Source of the DNA: Sepioteuthis lessoniana
Taxonomy: Eukaryota; Mollusca; Cephalopoda; Myopsida; Loliginidae
DNA length: 64,000 bases
Assembly (NCBI GenBank): GCA_963585895.1
Contig: OY757911.1
Coordinates: 96,343,686 to 96,407,685 of the forward strand
Direction of reading: 5' to 3'
Below, one piece after another: positions 11,633 to 22,413 of this stretch (positions are counted from its first letter, which is position 1; each line of letters opens with the position of its first letter). Below the pieces are notes generated by a model, which saw only the letters and a list, made by a program, of their open reading frames with translations, had not been told where the DNA came from and ran no database searches. The position numbers were made by a program, and so were the translations under genes.

Positions 11633-12295
11633 TATATCTTATATTCTCATATGCCGTATCATAACAACACAACAATAATTAAACAGACGCACGCAGAAAG
11701 ACGCAAAAAGACTTCTTTAACAAAATATTTACCTCTCACTTTATTTGTAAGTTTCGAAAGGGTTATTCAAAGTTTGCGTGTGAGAGAGAGCTGGAGACCG
11801 AACATAACTGAAATATTTCGACCCCGAAGTTATGGCCCTCAGCGTTGTGTCTTTCTCGTTCTTCATGGCTGCTCAACCGGAGCCCCCTCGGCCGGGTGTG
11901 GCTTTCCCTACCACAACTCCTCTCCAACTGGCACTCGAACTCAACTGTCCTCTGTTCAATTCGTCTGCCTTTTATTACCTTCAAACTCCAACGCGGTGAT
12001 ATGAACACACCTCCACGCCTCCGCAATTTCTTCCGATGTCTGGCGATCGGGATGTGTCACTTCCGCTTTCTTTGGAATGGCCTGTGTGATCGTCATCGAG
12101 TGGAAATAACTATCATGCAGTTCAGAGGCCACTCTCTTCTGGTGCGTCAGTCTATGTGAGTATAATGGGATTTTTTTACCTCGTCCCATTTCATCAGCCA
12201 ATTTCCGCCCACGCGATTTCCTCTCATAACTGTCATTAGAATGTCACTTCCTTTCGGTGCGTCACCTTGAATGGCATTTTTGGCCGGGTCAAAAG
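11633..12295 (-). mobile_element. Solo-LTR-like repeat, family G copy 1
   Basis: This block matches 25,237-25,935 in opposite orientation over about 650 bases. Shared pieces include ggccaaaaatgccattcaa, ggcagttatgagagaaaatc-like and tgcatgatagttatttccgc-like segments, and agaaagacacaacgctga. On the minus strand it starts with tgttatgttttgacc, has an AATAAA signal (11,740-11,745) about 90 bases before its end, and ends around gttgtgttgttatgat. That order (TGTT start, late polyadenylation signal) and the lack of coding potential fit an LTR. The exact end is uncertain by a few tens of bases. Confidence 0.65.
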
Positions 12296-12679
12296 GTCAA
12301 AACATAACATATAGGCATATAGGTGTGACATATTTATGTACGTGTATGCATGAAGGTGCAAGCGTACCTATATGGGTGAGTCAGAGGATATAAGCAGTTC
12401 ATGTATTCATCTATAGGTGTACATGGATATTTGTGTAGAGTTGTATGATAAGATTAGCTATGCAAGGTTAGTGGAATCAGTGGATTTCAGAAGATACTAA
12501 AATAGAAAGAATAGAATTTCTCATTCTTGTCCTTGCTCTGTTATGTCTACGCAGGAGGACAGCTTTCTTTTTAAGAAGTTGAAGCCTCATATATTTAAGG
12601 GAGCAATCAGGAGTTAGAAAGGTTCAGCCAACTTGTTGTTCAGCCGGCTTGTCGGCAAATCATAGTATACGCTAACTGC
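12296..12679. other. Spacer, nothing recognised
   Basis: AT-rich sequence with no shared repeat and no coding frame. Confidence 0.45.
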
Positions 12680-12860
12680 ATCACCAGCAGAGGAGTAAGA
12701 TCCTTCCCTGCAAAATAAGAGATGTTCTACAAATTATATTAAACTGCATCTGCTTATATGGCTTCGATTCTCGATCAGAGGAGAGTATGGAGTTACCCTT
12801 TCATTATCATTACTCCGAGGTTCATTCTAATTGGTAGTGTTAATACCCATTAGGGTCCCA
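12680..12860 (+). repeat. Dispersed repeat family C, old fragment
   Basis: Diverged match: agcagaggagtaag, aactgcatctgcttat, tatggagttaccctttcatt, gaggttcattctaattggtagtg, attagggtccca. No terminal tail. Confidence 0.5.
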
Positions 12861-13028
12861 TATATGCGTAAAAAAGATATGTTTGAAAAATAAGGATTAA
12901 AGAAGAGTACTTAAAAACAAAATTTCCAGCAAATACTCACGGGAAAGTCATTAATACATTTCTTCTCCTCCAGTAATGGATAAATATTTGGGCAGACAGG
13001 GTTCTTTAAATTAGGTTAGCAACTCGTG

Positions 13029-13605
13029 TCATCATCATCATTATCATCATGTCAAGCGGCTAGCACGGATATCCCTGAACCTCTCTCTCTGCACGTTTCC
13101 CTATCATTCATCGCCTCTGGCAGGTCTTCAGGGTTACATCCCGTATCATCACATAGCTGCTGTATGTATGTTCGAGCTGGCCGTCCTGCTTTTGATTGGC
13201 CATATGCGGGGGTCCACAGGAGTACATCACTTACGATCTCGTCCTTGCTTCTTCAGCAGTGTCCGGCATGTCTGGTTCGTCTAGCTTGTATAGTTTTCGT
13301 GATAGGTGGTAGGTGACTGTATAGTTGGTGCCTTGTTGGGTGTTGCTGCCAGGACTTGTTCAATATTGCTCTTAACATTCTTGTATAATTGCCGTCTAGC
13401 TTCTTCTCCAACCGTTTAGTCAGCGTCCAAGTAGTGCATCCATATAGCAGTATCGGCACGACCGCAGCCTGGAAGAAACTCTGTTTCATTTTATCGGTCA
13501 GTTTTGATTTCCATATGATCGAAAGCCTATCGATAGCTGTCCATGCCTTCATTTGCCGTGTGCTCCTATTAACAACATATGCTATTCGTGAGGAAGGAAT
13601 TGGGT
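13029..13605 (-). pseudogene. LINE R, best-preserved RT C-terminal fragment
   Basis: On the minus strand this reads through the reverse-transcriptase thumb region (MKQSFFQAAVVPILLYGCTT; LDGNYTRMLRAILNKSWQQH; RRTRHAGHC). After a frameshift near 13,253 it continues into the C-terminal [13 protein letters not shown] block and ends at a (ATG)n-type tail at 13,029-13,050. The polymerase catalytic centre lies further 5' and is absent. The family is non-LTR, probably RTE/CR1-like by its RRTRHAGH motif and trinucleotide tail, but I cannot place the clade firmly. Confidence 0.78.
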
Positions 13606-13635
13606 AAATAAACACTGGTGTATACAGATTATTTT

Positions 13636-13850
13636 GTAGGTTGGTTTCTTTGTTTAATGACATATCAACCTTTGTAGGTTATTTAATGCACCTGATAGAG
13701 TCCTATCTATGGGTCAAATAGAACTAAACTGCGTATTTGTGAGAAACGGAATTACTAGAAATAGAACTGTTTTGACATGTAAACTGCATACTTTTGCAAA
13801 CTGAATTGTTTGAAATAAAACTGTTTTTGACAGTTTAAATATTCTTTGTT
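13636..13850. repeat. Two family C pieces joined head to head
   Basis: 13,640-13,677 reads as the family end in minus orientation (acatatcaacctttgtagg). At 13,678 it switches to plus-orientation body (cctgatagagtcctatctat, ggtcaaatagaactaaactg) followed by 55-bp units to about 13,850. Such a junction needs a twin-priming-like inversion or a rearrangement. Confidence 0.65.
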
Positions 13851-15116
13851 AATTTTGTTTCTAGATGAAGAGTCGCCCCAAAACTTAAACTTGTAAGATA
13901 TTTTAATTAGAAATAAAACAAAATGCTAGTAAATGAGTATTTATAATTACTGGCAATGTTTCATCTAAAAAATGAACTGACGTGTATCGCTGTAATCCAT
14001 CTACTAATTTTTTTGTCATAGAGCGTTCTTCAAAGTTTTCTCAGAAACAATATCGATTCTAAACAAAACTGTCAGATTATAAACATTCTGAGGTGGTAGT
14101 TGAAAAAGTTGCCCGTTAAATTTTTAGTGAGGAATGGTCAATTTTTTACGTTACATCTAAGTCAAACAGGAATCATCTCAGCTGTTTCTATTTTTTTATT
14201 GGAGTTTAGCTATGTTTAGCAAGGAACAAAATGATGGATGAGTGAACTGTCGGTCGTAAATGTGAAAAAGCAAAATAATTCTCCATTTAAACGGCAAACA
14301 TTTTTTCCGAAAAATATATTTATTATCTGAACGCTTGCTTCTTAATTGATGTTATTCCGAAGAAAACTTAGCAGAAAAATCCTTAATGCAAATTTCATAG
14401 ATTTGGTTCTAATGGTACACATCTACTAAAAATAAAACTGATATGCTTTTAACTTGTGAGTAAAATCGATGACGAAAATATGACACCATTTCTTACTTTG
14501 AATTTCAGTATATATTGAAAGTCAGTATAAGGAAGAGGTTTATCGGTGAGATTTGAATATCTGCAGGATAATTGTTTTCGAAGGGTAGTAAGTAACGCAA
14601 CTGTATGGTTAATTAGGTTTCCTCAATACTAGAAGGGGTGAGAGTTCGAGTCTCAACAAGGGCTTATTCTTCATTATTGTCTCCAAAAACATATGTTCCT
14701 GGCAGCTGTAGATATAAAGAATTGTTTGAGTTGCTATTTAAAAAAATCATGTACAACTAAAAAGATGAAAGAAATTACTCGTCGAAATTAAAAATGATAT
14801 TCAACAATGATATATACGATGAGTTTCGTAGGCGAGTAATGAATAGAAATGTCAAAAAAAGACAACAGGAGAGGAACCCAATTGATCTCAAACTTGATCT
14901 TTTCAAATGAAATTGTTGAGAAAAAAATAACATAATTAAACAACTGAATACAGAAGGGCCCATCGTAAATACTCGGATATTATTTACTCGACCCATCCGC
15001 ACGAGCAGGATATTTTCCAAGGTCACTTTTTAAGCCGATTTTAACAGGTTTCACTAAAGATCTTTTTTTTCCCCTTTTTCAACTCCGTTTACCATACCAA
15101 AGTAAAAAGGCACAGT
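13851..15116. other. AT-rich spacer with SINE crumbs
   Basis: Mostly unrecognised. A box B-like gagttcgagtctcaac lies at 14,641-14,656 with a possible old tRNA-like head upstream. About 14,990-15,050 (minus) matches the 3' part of SINE B (ccgcacgagcaggatat; ctttttaagccgattttaac). Confidence 0.4.
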
Positions 15117-15166
15117 CTACCCAACATAGTTATATACCCACCTACCCAACATAGTTATATACCCAC
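15117..15166. repeat. 25-bp tandem duplication at an inverted-repeat edge
   Basis: The 25-base unit starting ctacccaacatagttatata occurs twice in perfect tandem (15,117-15,141 and 15,142-15,166). The second unit runs into the left arm of the large inverted repeat. Confidence 0.95.
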
Positions 15167-15616
15167 CTGGATTGGTTCACTATCAATGCTAATGAATCTT
15201 CACCTTTACTGAACCAAATTGTTTTATTTAAAAAAAAACTTAAGTATTTTAAGGTCTGTCTTTTATAAGATTTATATATATGAAAAAAAAAAGAATAAGC
15301 TATAGAGAGAATTCTGGGATGAACAGATTTCCAAGGGTATTAGCACTATGTTCTATCCAAATACATCATTCAAGTGTGAGTCAAAAATTTTGCAAGATTT
15401 CAAGCTAACAGGTTCAGTCAAAGCATCTTTTCGGATTTTTACTATATCTGGCCGTTGTTAAATTGCTTATTCTTTTTTTTTTCATATATATAAATCTTAT
15501 AAAAGACAGACCTTAAAATACTTAAGTTTTTTTTTAAATAAAACAATTTGGTTCAGTAAAGGTGAAGATTCATTAGCATTGATAGTGAACCAATCCAGGT
15601 GGGTATATAACTATGT
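15149..15616. repeat. Perfect 152-bp inverted repeat with 164-bp spacer
   Basis: The left arm (15,149-15,300) and right arm (15,465-15,616) are exact reverse complements over 152 bases, including the homopolymer runs (ttaaaaaaaaac; gaaaaaaaaaagaataagc). The 164-base spacer (15,301-15,464) holds no gene and contains a short SINE B-like piece (ttccaagggtattagcac). It could be a foldback or MITE-type transposon, or a recent inverted duplication. No flanking target duplication is obvious. The right arm ends exactly where a LINE fragment begins. A distant relative of the arm may lie near 16,960-17,050 (ggtgaagaatcatgtgt). Confidence 0.95.
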
Positions 15617-15643
15617 TTAAATTCAATACATACAAATAAGCAG

Positions 15644-16195
15644 AAGTTCTCGCTCACCAGGCGACTTGCACGGAATGCGTTGCCCCTTCGCGACTTGAAC
15701 TACAAAGCGGGCCTGGCAGACATACCTGATTGCTCTCGCTGCAGCAGTGGCCTAGAAGAAACGGCTGAGCACGCCTTCTACTACTGCGAGCGAGTCCGCC
15801 CGTTTTGGGATCACGTCGGGGACTGGACGACTCGCATCGAACCCAAAAAGCTTGTGCTGCTCGACGTTGGTTACGTCGTAGACAACGTTCTTCCTCCGTT
15901 TCATGGTGAGAAGCGTGTGGTGTTTCTCGCGATCCTAGCTGTAGCCCGAATGGTGATTTGGACGACGCGAAACAAGGGATTGTATGACGATGCAAACTTT
16001 TCTCATCATGATCTGGTTTTGTATTTTCGGCATTAGCTGAGGATCAAAATCAGATGCGATAGAAAACGCTTGGATTCTATAACATTCAGCAAAAGGTGTG
16101 TGACTGCAGTGAGCCTGGTCGTACGAAAGGGGGCAATGTTGGAGTCATCCTTCCCTCCTCTGCCGGCCCATGGCGTCTACGGTACGGGTCCTTAG
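15644..16195 (+). pseudogene. Non-LTR retrotransposon ORF2 C-terminus (zinc-knuckle region)
   Basis: The frame runs from the inverted-repeat edge through LARNALPLRDLNYKAGLADI and the zinc-binding block CSRCSSGLEETAEHAFYYC. It continues into a hydrophobic stretch (VVFLAILAVARMVIWTTRNK) and LRIKIRCDRKRLD, ending PAHGVYGTGP at 16,195. One in-frame TAG at 16,034-16,036 interrupts it, otherwise it is open. C-x2-C...H-x4-C knuckles downstream of RT are typical of non-LTR elements (zf-RVT type). The composition is more GC-rich than its surroundings, suggesting a younger arrival. It is 5'-truncated with no RT domain. Confidence 0.8.
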
Positions 16196-16905
16196 GGACC
16201 CCATCGCTGGTAAGTAGAATTGTTTTTCCCCCATGTAACCTAGTTAGCCGTATGTTGTGACTCATTTTCCCCGTCACCTAACCGTTAGTTTTCAAGATCT
16301 TCTCCATCCCGATTACTTTTGTACCTCAACCCGTATCCCAGTCCATCTTTTCTGAAGATCTTGAACATTCATATGTAAAAAATCATATTACCTACTTCTA
16401 TCGACCCATACCGCGCCCGACACTTTATTTCTTTTATCTCTGTAGATTAGGATTCCCGCCCCACCTAGGGTAGGTCCGGCTTGTTTCCGGTTTCTTTCGA
16501 ACCGGAAAACAGTCGGCCTCCAATTTTATAGACGGGAGGATGGGAGGGAAACCAAACGAGGAATTTTTCCTTGTTTTTCGTGTATATATAATTTTTCGGG
16601 TTTTTTTTTCTCCCATTCCCATCATATCATTGTAAATAAACCATATATTGTAAATAAATCATACATCACTTTCGGGTTTTAAGTAAGTCTTCTTCAAAGA
16701 GCAAATGTGGTATTTTGGTAACTGCTGCGCGCATGATGAAGGATGAATGGCTATATATTGTACTGTTGAATGGGTCGGCAAATGTGGTTAGCTAGGCTCC
16801 CTTAGATTTCTTAGTTAAAGCATGACCGCTCCCTTTCCCTCCCCCAAAACCTTAAGGCCTTGTGCCTTCTTTGTACATGTTACAAAGAAATAAAATAAGC
16901 AGTAA
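16196..16905 (+). mobile_element. 3' UTR of the same LINE
   Basis: Continues downstream of the reading frame with several AATAAA motifs (for example ttgtaaataaaccatat and aaagaaataaaataag). It contains ggccttgtgccttctttgta, which shares the ggccttgtgcc core with the tail of SINE D at 1,596-1,722. SINEs commonly borrow LINE 3' ends, so a partnership is possible. The 3' boundary is estimated. Confidence 0.55.
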
Positions 16906-17394
16906 TTGTTGTTTATTCTTTATTTTGATAAGTAAGATTGTTATAAAAAAATAAAAACTAAATGCTTTACCAAAGTTTGTTTTTTAATATAACATAAAGT
17001 TGATCCAGTGCAGGTGAAGAATCATGTGTATCCCTTGTTAATTCATAATAATTGTTGGGGAAACAAGTACATTTTAATCCTCCGCCAAATATATATATTT
17101 ATATATATATATCCCTTAACAAATATATTAAAAGACCTTCAAAAATGAAGAAAATGATATTGTTTAAAATTTTTATATTATGAAAATCAGATAAATGAAA
17201 GATTAGTCATAAAGAAAATTAAATTTAAAATAGGAAGAAATGTCAATACATTTTTTATATGTAATTAGCATTTTTGCTTAATTTTTCAATTTTGTTTTGA
17301 CATAAATTAAAGACCAATGAGTAGAACTATAGTATTTAAAGGCAATTTTTTTATTTAATATTTTGTAGATACACAGTTAGCTTTGATAACCCGG

Positions 17395-18290
17395 CTAATT
17401 AGTTTCTGAACTGAACCGAAGGTATTTCCTCACGCGACTAAGATTGCGTTTTGAATTCAGAAATTGTTGAGTACTGTCGACCTCCTTCATAATCTTTTGC
17501 AATAATAAAACCCCACAAATTTCTACAGGACTGAAGTCTGGTTGCTCTCCAGAAATCAGTCCTGTAGAAATTTGTGAGGATTTATTGTTGACAAAGTATG
17601 TGTCGTTAAGAAGTCTTATTTTTTGTTCAAGCAAGTACTTCTTTTTTATTGATGCATTATGGATAGCGTCATTATCTTGCTGAAAAATCCATTATTCTCC
17701 ACATACAGGGCGCCCTTATTATGCAAGAGATATTTTTTTAGCATCTTCACAGCATTGTCGACCACTAACAAATTGTAGTTTAATTATTCCTAACGATGAA
17801 AACCCCTCAAGACCATAAGAGTACTCCTCCTCTATGCCTTGTTGAGTAATCCTCTCCTTGAAAATATTTTGCTTGCCATTACTTCTTAATACCATCTAGA
17901 CAGTCTTAATTGAATTTCTTTTCGTCCGATAAAACAACTTTTCGCCATTCTTTAGAACTCATGGTTTGATATTGACGAGCACATTTCAGCGTTTTCTTTT
18001 GGTGCTTCATACTTAACCTTGTACGATGAATTCTTTTTTTATTCTAAATTTTTTCGTTGTTTAAATGCCTTCTAATTGTTCTAGTACTGCAAGGAGCATT
18101 AACTAGAGATTTTAATATTTTTGATGTTGACCAAGTTTTCTTTTTTACTTTGTGAACAATTCTTCTTGTGGCATACTTATTTGGACTTTTTAAAAAATTG
18201 AAGATATGGGTTTTACAGCGTCCTAAAGCCTTTGGAAATTCTAACTGAGACTTTCCAGTTCTTTTCAGATAATTTAATTCTTTTAGTCAT
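17395..18290 (-). pseudogene. Tc1-like transposase, inactivated
   Basis: Starts at ATG 18,290 (MTKRIKLSEKNWK). It shows a paired-type DNA-binding region (ATRRIVHKVKKKTWSTSKIL), the first catalytic Asp in VVLSDEKKFN, a RHRGGVLLW block, the second Asp in QQDNDAIHN, and the Glu in PDFSPVEICG. It ends at a TAG at 17,395. Several stops and frameshifts interrupt it. Between the second Asp and the Glu the usual tryptophan-proline stretch has been replaced by an inverted copy of neighbouring sequence (see 17,514-17,576). Length and motif spacing fit a roughly 340-residue Tc1 transposase. Confidence 0.8.
17514..17576. repeat. 21-bp inverted repeat inside the transposase
   Basis: 17,514-17,534 (cacaaatttctacaggactga) is the exact reverse complement of 17,556-17,576, with a 21-base loop. 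One arm encodes the conserved FSPVEIC segment; the other replaces the expected sequence just upstream. Confidence 0.95.
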
Positions 18291-18603
18291 TTATTTTTTT
18301 AGTATTTTTAGTATTACAGTTTTAGTAGATTGTATATTAGGTAGACAATGAATAACATTTTTTTGAATAAAATTTAGTAATTTTTGTTTAGTTTTTATTG
18401 GTGGTCTTATATTTCTGTCAATAATAATTTTTAATATTTAGCATAAATGCTAATATGCATAAAAATAAATTGAATTTTTTTTCTTATTTTAAATCTAAGT
18501 GTATTTTAACCTTATCTTTCAATATCTGATCTTAATAATTCAATTTTTTTAAAATATAATTTTCTCCATTTTGTGGGTGGTCTTATATTTTTGTCTAGAG
18601 GTG

Positions 18604-20107
18604 TATGTACAAACATTAATTATTTATTTCTAATATTTCCCTTCTAATAATGAGCGGTAAAAAACTTGCAAGTTAAGACATTTTACGCCACCTGTGGAAA
18701 AAGGATTAAATGAAAGGGCATCGTCAAATGAAATATGAAAGGCCAATGAACTGTCAACGAATGGACGATAGAAAACAAGATCAAAAGATTTAGGGAAGTT
18801 GACACTGGCCTTTAAATTGAGAAACAGCTTGAAATATAGCAAATCAATTCACCCACACTAGTGGTTTGTTATTCTGGCGTACTCACAAAAGACATACTGC
18901 TCGACTTCATACCATTTTAACTGAATATATTATGGCTGCGACTAGGAGCAGTTGATATGTTCCCCCCTCTCTCTTTCTCTTATATATATATATATATATA
19001 ACTTGAACTAATCCTCTCATTTTTATTCGTACCCTTTTACTTATTCTTCAATAACTGAAAAGAAACATAGGTTTCACTGGAGGCTGACAAAAGTAAGAAT
19101 AATCACATTGAAACAAGTTGGATTTTCATCACATTAATCAATAAGCCATAACAAAATTACTTTTATGTATATATCACATGACAGAACATCTATAAAAAAG
19201 AAAGTTCTCTCAAGGCAGACACTGATCATTAATTATATAATAGTTTTAGTTATTTTGGTATTTCTGTAATTTGAAAGTTGCCCTCAGTCACTTTCCATAC
19301 CCTCACTGAAGTATGTACATTTTATTGTTTTTTCTCTTCTTTTCGTTTAATCTAAGGTATCGAAACTTTTTTCTGTTATTCCTATCTGCTCTTCAAATTA
19401 TCTTTTTCTTTTTACTTTTAGTTTGACAAAACATTCGACTTAATCGCAATTAATAATAAAAAAAACTACTTATATCTAGCAGTAAGTTACAATAAACCAG
19501 CAAAACTTGAACCTCGTAGGAAGACTTTTGTTAGATGGATAATTTTAAAATGATTAAACTTGCAAAATAAAGTAATTTCTAATTCAGTCATCATTTGCGC
19601 ATAAACCAATTAACATAATTTCTTAAGGGGATATATATATATATAATCATCGAGGCATGTCGACTGTACTGATAATCTTGACTCTCTCGCCATACGTCTC
19701 GATTGGTTATTGATCTTGTTAAGACTTTTTGGCAGCTTTCAATCGGTACTAATATTCCTATTTGTGTGTGAGTCTATCGGAGAATGCCCATAATGAATTC
19801 CTACTTACTTACTCCATAGTTTATGTCTACTTCTTCATGAAAAATGTCTAATTGATATTAAATCTTCATTAAAGAATGTGTGTGTTTATTTATTTAGGAT
19901 TAATCTTAAATTAGTTTCAATAAAATGGATTTAATTTTCTTTGGATATTTATAAGTACAGAATGCAGTATTAAAATGAGTAAATATAATTTTTTTCTGTT
20001 CCATCTGATACTAAACGAGAAAAATATTCTCATAAACAAGAATATTATTTTTAAACGAACAAAACGGATATTTTTACGTATCATTTATTACGAAACTCTA
20101 TATCCGT
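18604..20107. other. AT-rich spacer
   Basis: No gene or repeat family recognised. Short (AT) runs occur at about 18,977-18,999 and 19,631-19,645. Confidence 0.45.
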
Positions 20108-20115
20108 AGAAAATC

Positions 20116-20136
20116 CACACACACACACACACACAC

Positions 20137-20184
<48 letters not shown>
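20116..20184. repeat. Compound (AC)n(AT)n microsatellite
   Basis: An AC run passes into an AT run, the same arrangement as at 8,853 and 58,019. Confidence 0.96.
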
Positions 20185-20189
<5 letters not shown>

Positions 20190-22229
20190 TTTCTTTGTCA
20201 GATGTATATTCTTTGTTAAATGGTTGGATACATAATAATGTCTTATAATATCGTTTTTTTTTTTCGTAAAATATTTCACTATAAGTAATTAAATACGTTT
20301 TCTTTATAAGATAATAAACAATTTATTCAAAAATTGGAAGAGAGACACTTATTTATGGTCGATATTTTATAGTCTGTTAGTGGCATCTTTGATGTGTGAA
20401 TTTTGAGTGTAGTGATACATCGATTACTAAATTTTACAAAATTACATGGTCTACTTTTGGTTATATATACTCTTTTTTTTCTGATTTTATAGTCGCATAT
20501 AAGTAGCTCTTATGTGTAGGATTTATGGCTATCCACAATGTTTCTTATCTGCCAGTTTCAATCGAAGTATTATGGCAGATATTTCTTTAAGAATATTCGT
20601 TATCTTACTAGAGAAGAAATGATTCTAATATTCCCGTGTTCATTTTCTTATATGCCCGAGTTCATTTTAGCCATCAATAGTTAGCTAATTCCGCTACATT
20701 TGTTGTTTAATATTCCTTAGATTTTGTTTAATTCACACTTAAATGCTATCACAGATATGACTATTTATTCTTTTAATTTATATTTCCTTGGAATTTCGTC
20801 AATTCATTTTACTTCACAATTGTTTGTGTCAGTGAAAAAGAAGCTTAACAATGATTTTCACATGCAATATCTAAATCTCTCAAACGAGGTTCTAACAGTA
20901 TTTTTTAAATTTCTTTTAATTTCAACTGAAATAAAATTTGCAACCAACTTTATCGGTGAATTTGTATGAAATTTGGCCAATCTCTTTTCAATATTTACAC
21001 AGCTGCAAGCGACCATAAACCATAGATAATTCAAATGAAATAATAAGGAAAACATGATGTGTGATTTAATTTATAGGAATTAATAAAATTTAGATTGGGA
21101 AACTTTTCAGAATCGTTCATTCAAAGATTATATGGCAAAACTAACCAAAGATAATAAACAAAAAATAAATAAATAGACAACAGAAATTCAGCACGTTTGA
21201 ATAGATTTATTTTACACAATAAAAAATCGATGAATACAATACCTTTTTCAGAACCTTGTGTAACCTGCGGATAAAAATGACTGTTTTATATTTCATAATC
21301 ACATTAAAATTGACACGTTGATCTGGTGAGATCATGGCTATGTTATTTATGACCAATAGTAACAAGCTGCGGAAAGCACTAGCAAAACTATGAAAAATAA
21401 AACAATTCTTTAATGGAATTGAGTCAGAAATATAGACACAGAATTTGCCAGAAACACTGAGCTTCTTTACAGAGATGAGCGAAAACATTTTGATACCCCT
21501 GCTAATAAGTAGTTGCTTCTGTGGGAACAATTAAAGATATCTATAGCCTGATTAAGTAATGAACTTTACAAGTCCTCTAAGATGTTGATCTGGCACAAAG
21601 AATCATGTTGTTTAACAGCTATAAGTGACGCTATGAAACAACCCACACGCCGGGTTTTGTTGAATTGCCCGTTCGTCTAGTGGTGTGGACCTCATTATTT
21701 TTACCAACAATTGGCCGTGTGGGCATTTCACAGGTTTAAAAAAAAAAGAACTAAAAGAAACAGAGGGTGGCAGGAAGAAAGGGCCAACATGACATCAGAA
21801 CTCCAAAACCTAAAAAGGTAAAGCTGGCACTTTTAAGCATTTTGTGTGTATTTTTGATGGCTAATGAAACAACTCAGCGAAAATCCTACACACCTACCAA
21901 AAGTGCTGACACATGGTCATCGTCTTCACTGCTCCATGTCTTCGTTCTTGACTCCATACCACTCTCTAACTTCTCAGGATCCACGTCTTAGAGCCGACTG
22001 ACAAGCCCCGCGTCCTGGGCTTGATTCTCTGATTCTCTTCTCCTGAGTTTCACTCCAAACTGACCAACGTCCTTCGTCTTTTTCTTTTCGTTGGATTTCG
22101 CGAGCAGAGCAATTTGAGCGGTCTTCATGCCAAAATAGACTAAGAGGCCCCACTAGACACACTGACGCTGGTCTGACATGCCGAAGATAAGATCCCTTCT
22201 TTCGCCACACATCCACGAACACACACAGA
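20185..22229. other. AT-rich spacer
   Basis: Open frames near 20,724-21,055 and 21,207-21,530 are AT-driven and carry no recognisable domain. Around 21,670 ttcgtctagtggtgtgga resembles a tRNA box A, but no matching box B follows. Confidence 0.45.
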
Positions 22230-22339
<110 letters not shown>

Positions 22340-22344
22340 GTCAT

Positions 22345-22387
22345 CCACAGACAGACTGTTTCGTTCTATCAGAACTCTTCAGTGTGG
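22345..22387 (-). ncRNA. Type I hammerhead ribozyme, unit 1
   Basis: On the minus strand, in order: stem I 5' arm CCACA; CTGAAGA (consensus CUGANGA); stem II GTTC with loop TGATA and GAAC, including the conserved G10.1-C11.1 closure; GAAAC; stem III ACA, loop GTC, TGT; cleavage base C17; stem I 3' arm TGTGG. All invariant core positions are present and A15.1 pairs with U16.1. Cleavage is predicted between 22,350 (C17) and 22,349. Very short stem III is typical of animal retrozyme and Penelope-associated hammerheads, which often work best as dimers. Self-cleavage is inferred, not shown. Confidence 0.88.
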
Positions 22388-22413
22388 CTAGACACGCAGG
22401 ACGCTCGAAGCTA

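Larger units (their letters stand above)
17110..18603 (-). mobile_element. Tc1-like DNA transposon with doubled terminal repeats
   Basis: The right end (minus reading) is cacctctagacaaaaatata-agaccaccc next to a TA at 18,604-18,605. A second inner copy of the motif (ttggtggtcttatatttctg) lies at about 18,400-18,423. The left arm has degenerate partners at about 17,110-17,140 and 17,295-17,325, with a TA at 17,108-17,109. Outer and inner direct repeats within each inverted terminal repeat define the IR/DR layout of Sleeping Beauty-type Tc1 elements. Length is about 1.49 kb. The transposase inside is broken, so the copy is not autonomous. Confidence 0.8.

Noticed and set aside
15680..16036. Host gene with zinc-finger domain
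   Set aside because: The CCHC block and downstream motifs are those of a non-LTR retrotransposon C-terminus; it is 5'-truncated and has a stop.
20724..21055. Overlapping frames on both strands near 20.7-21.1 kb as a small gene
   Set aside because: Low-complexity AT-driven codons, no domain, no splice or promoter context.
21665..21735. tRNA-like start ttcgtctagtggtgtgga
   Set aside because: No box B or cloverleaf partner follows within 80 bases.
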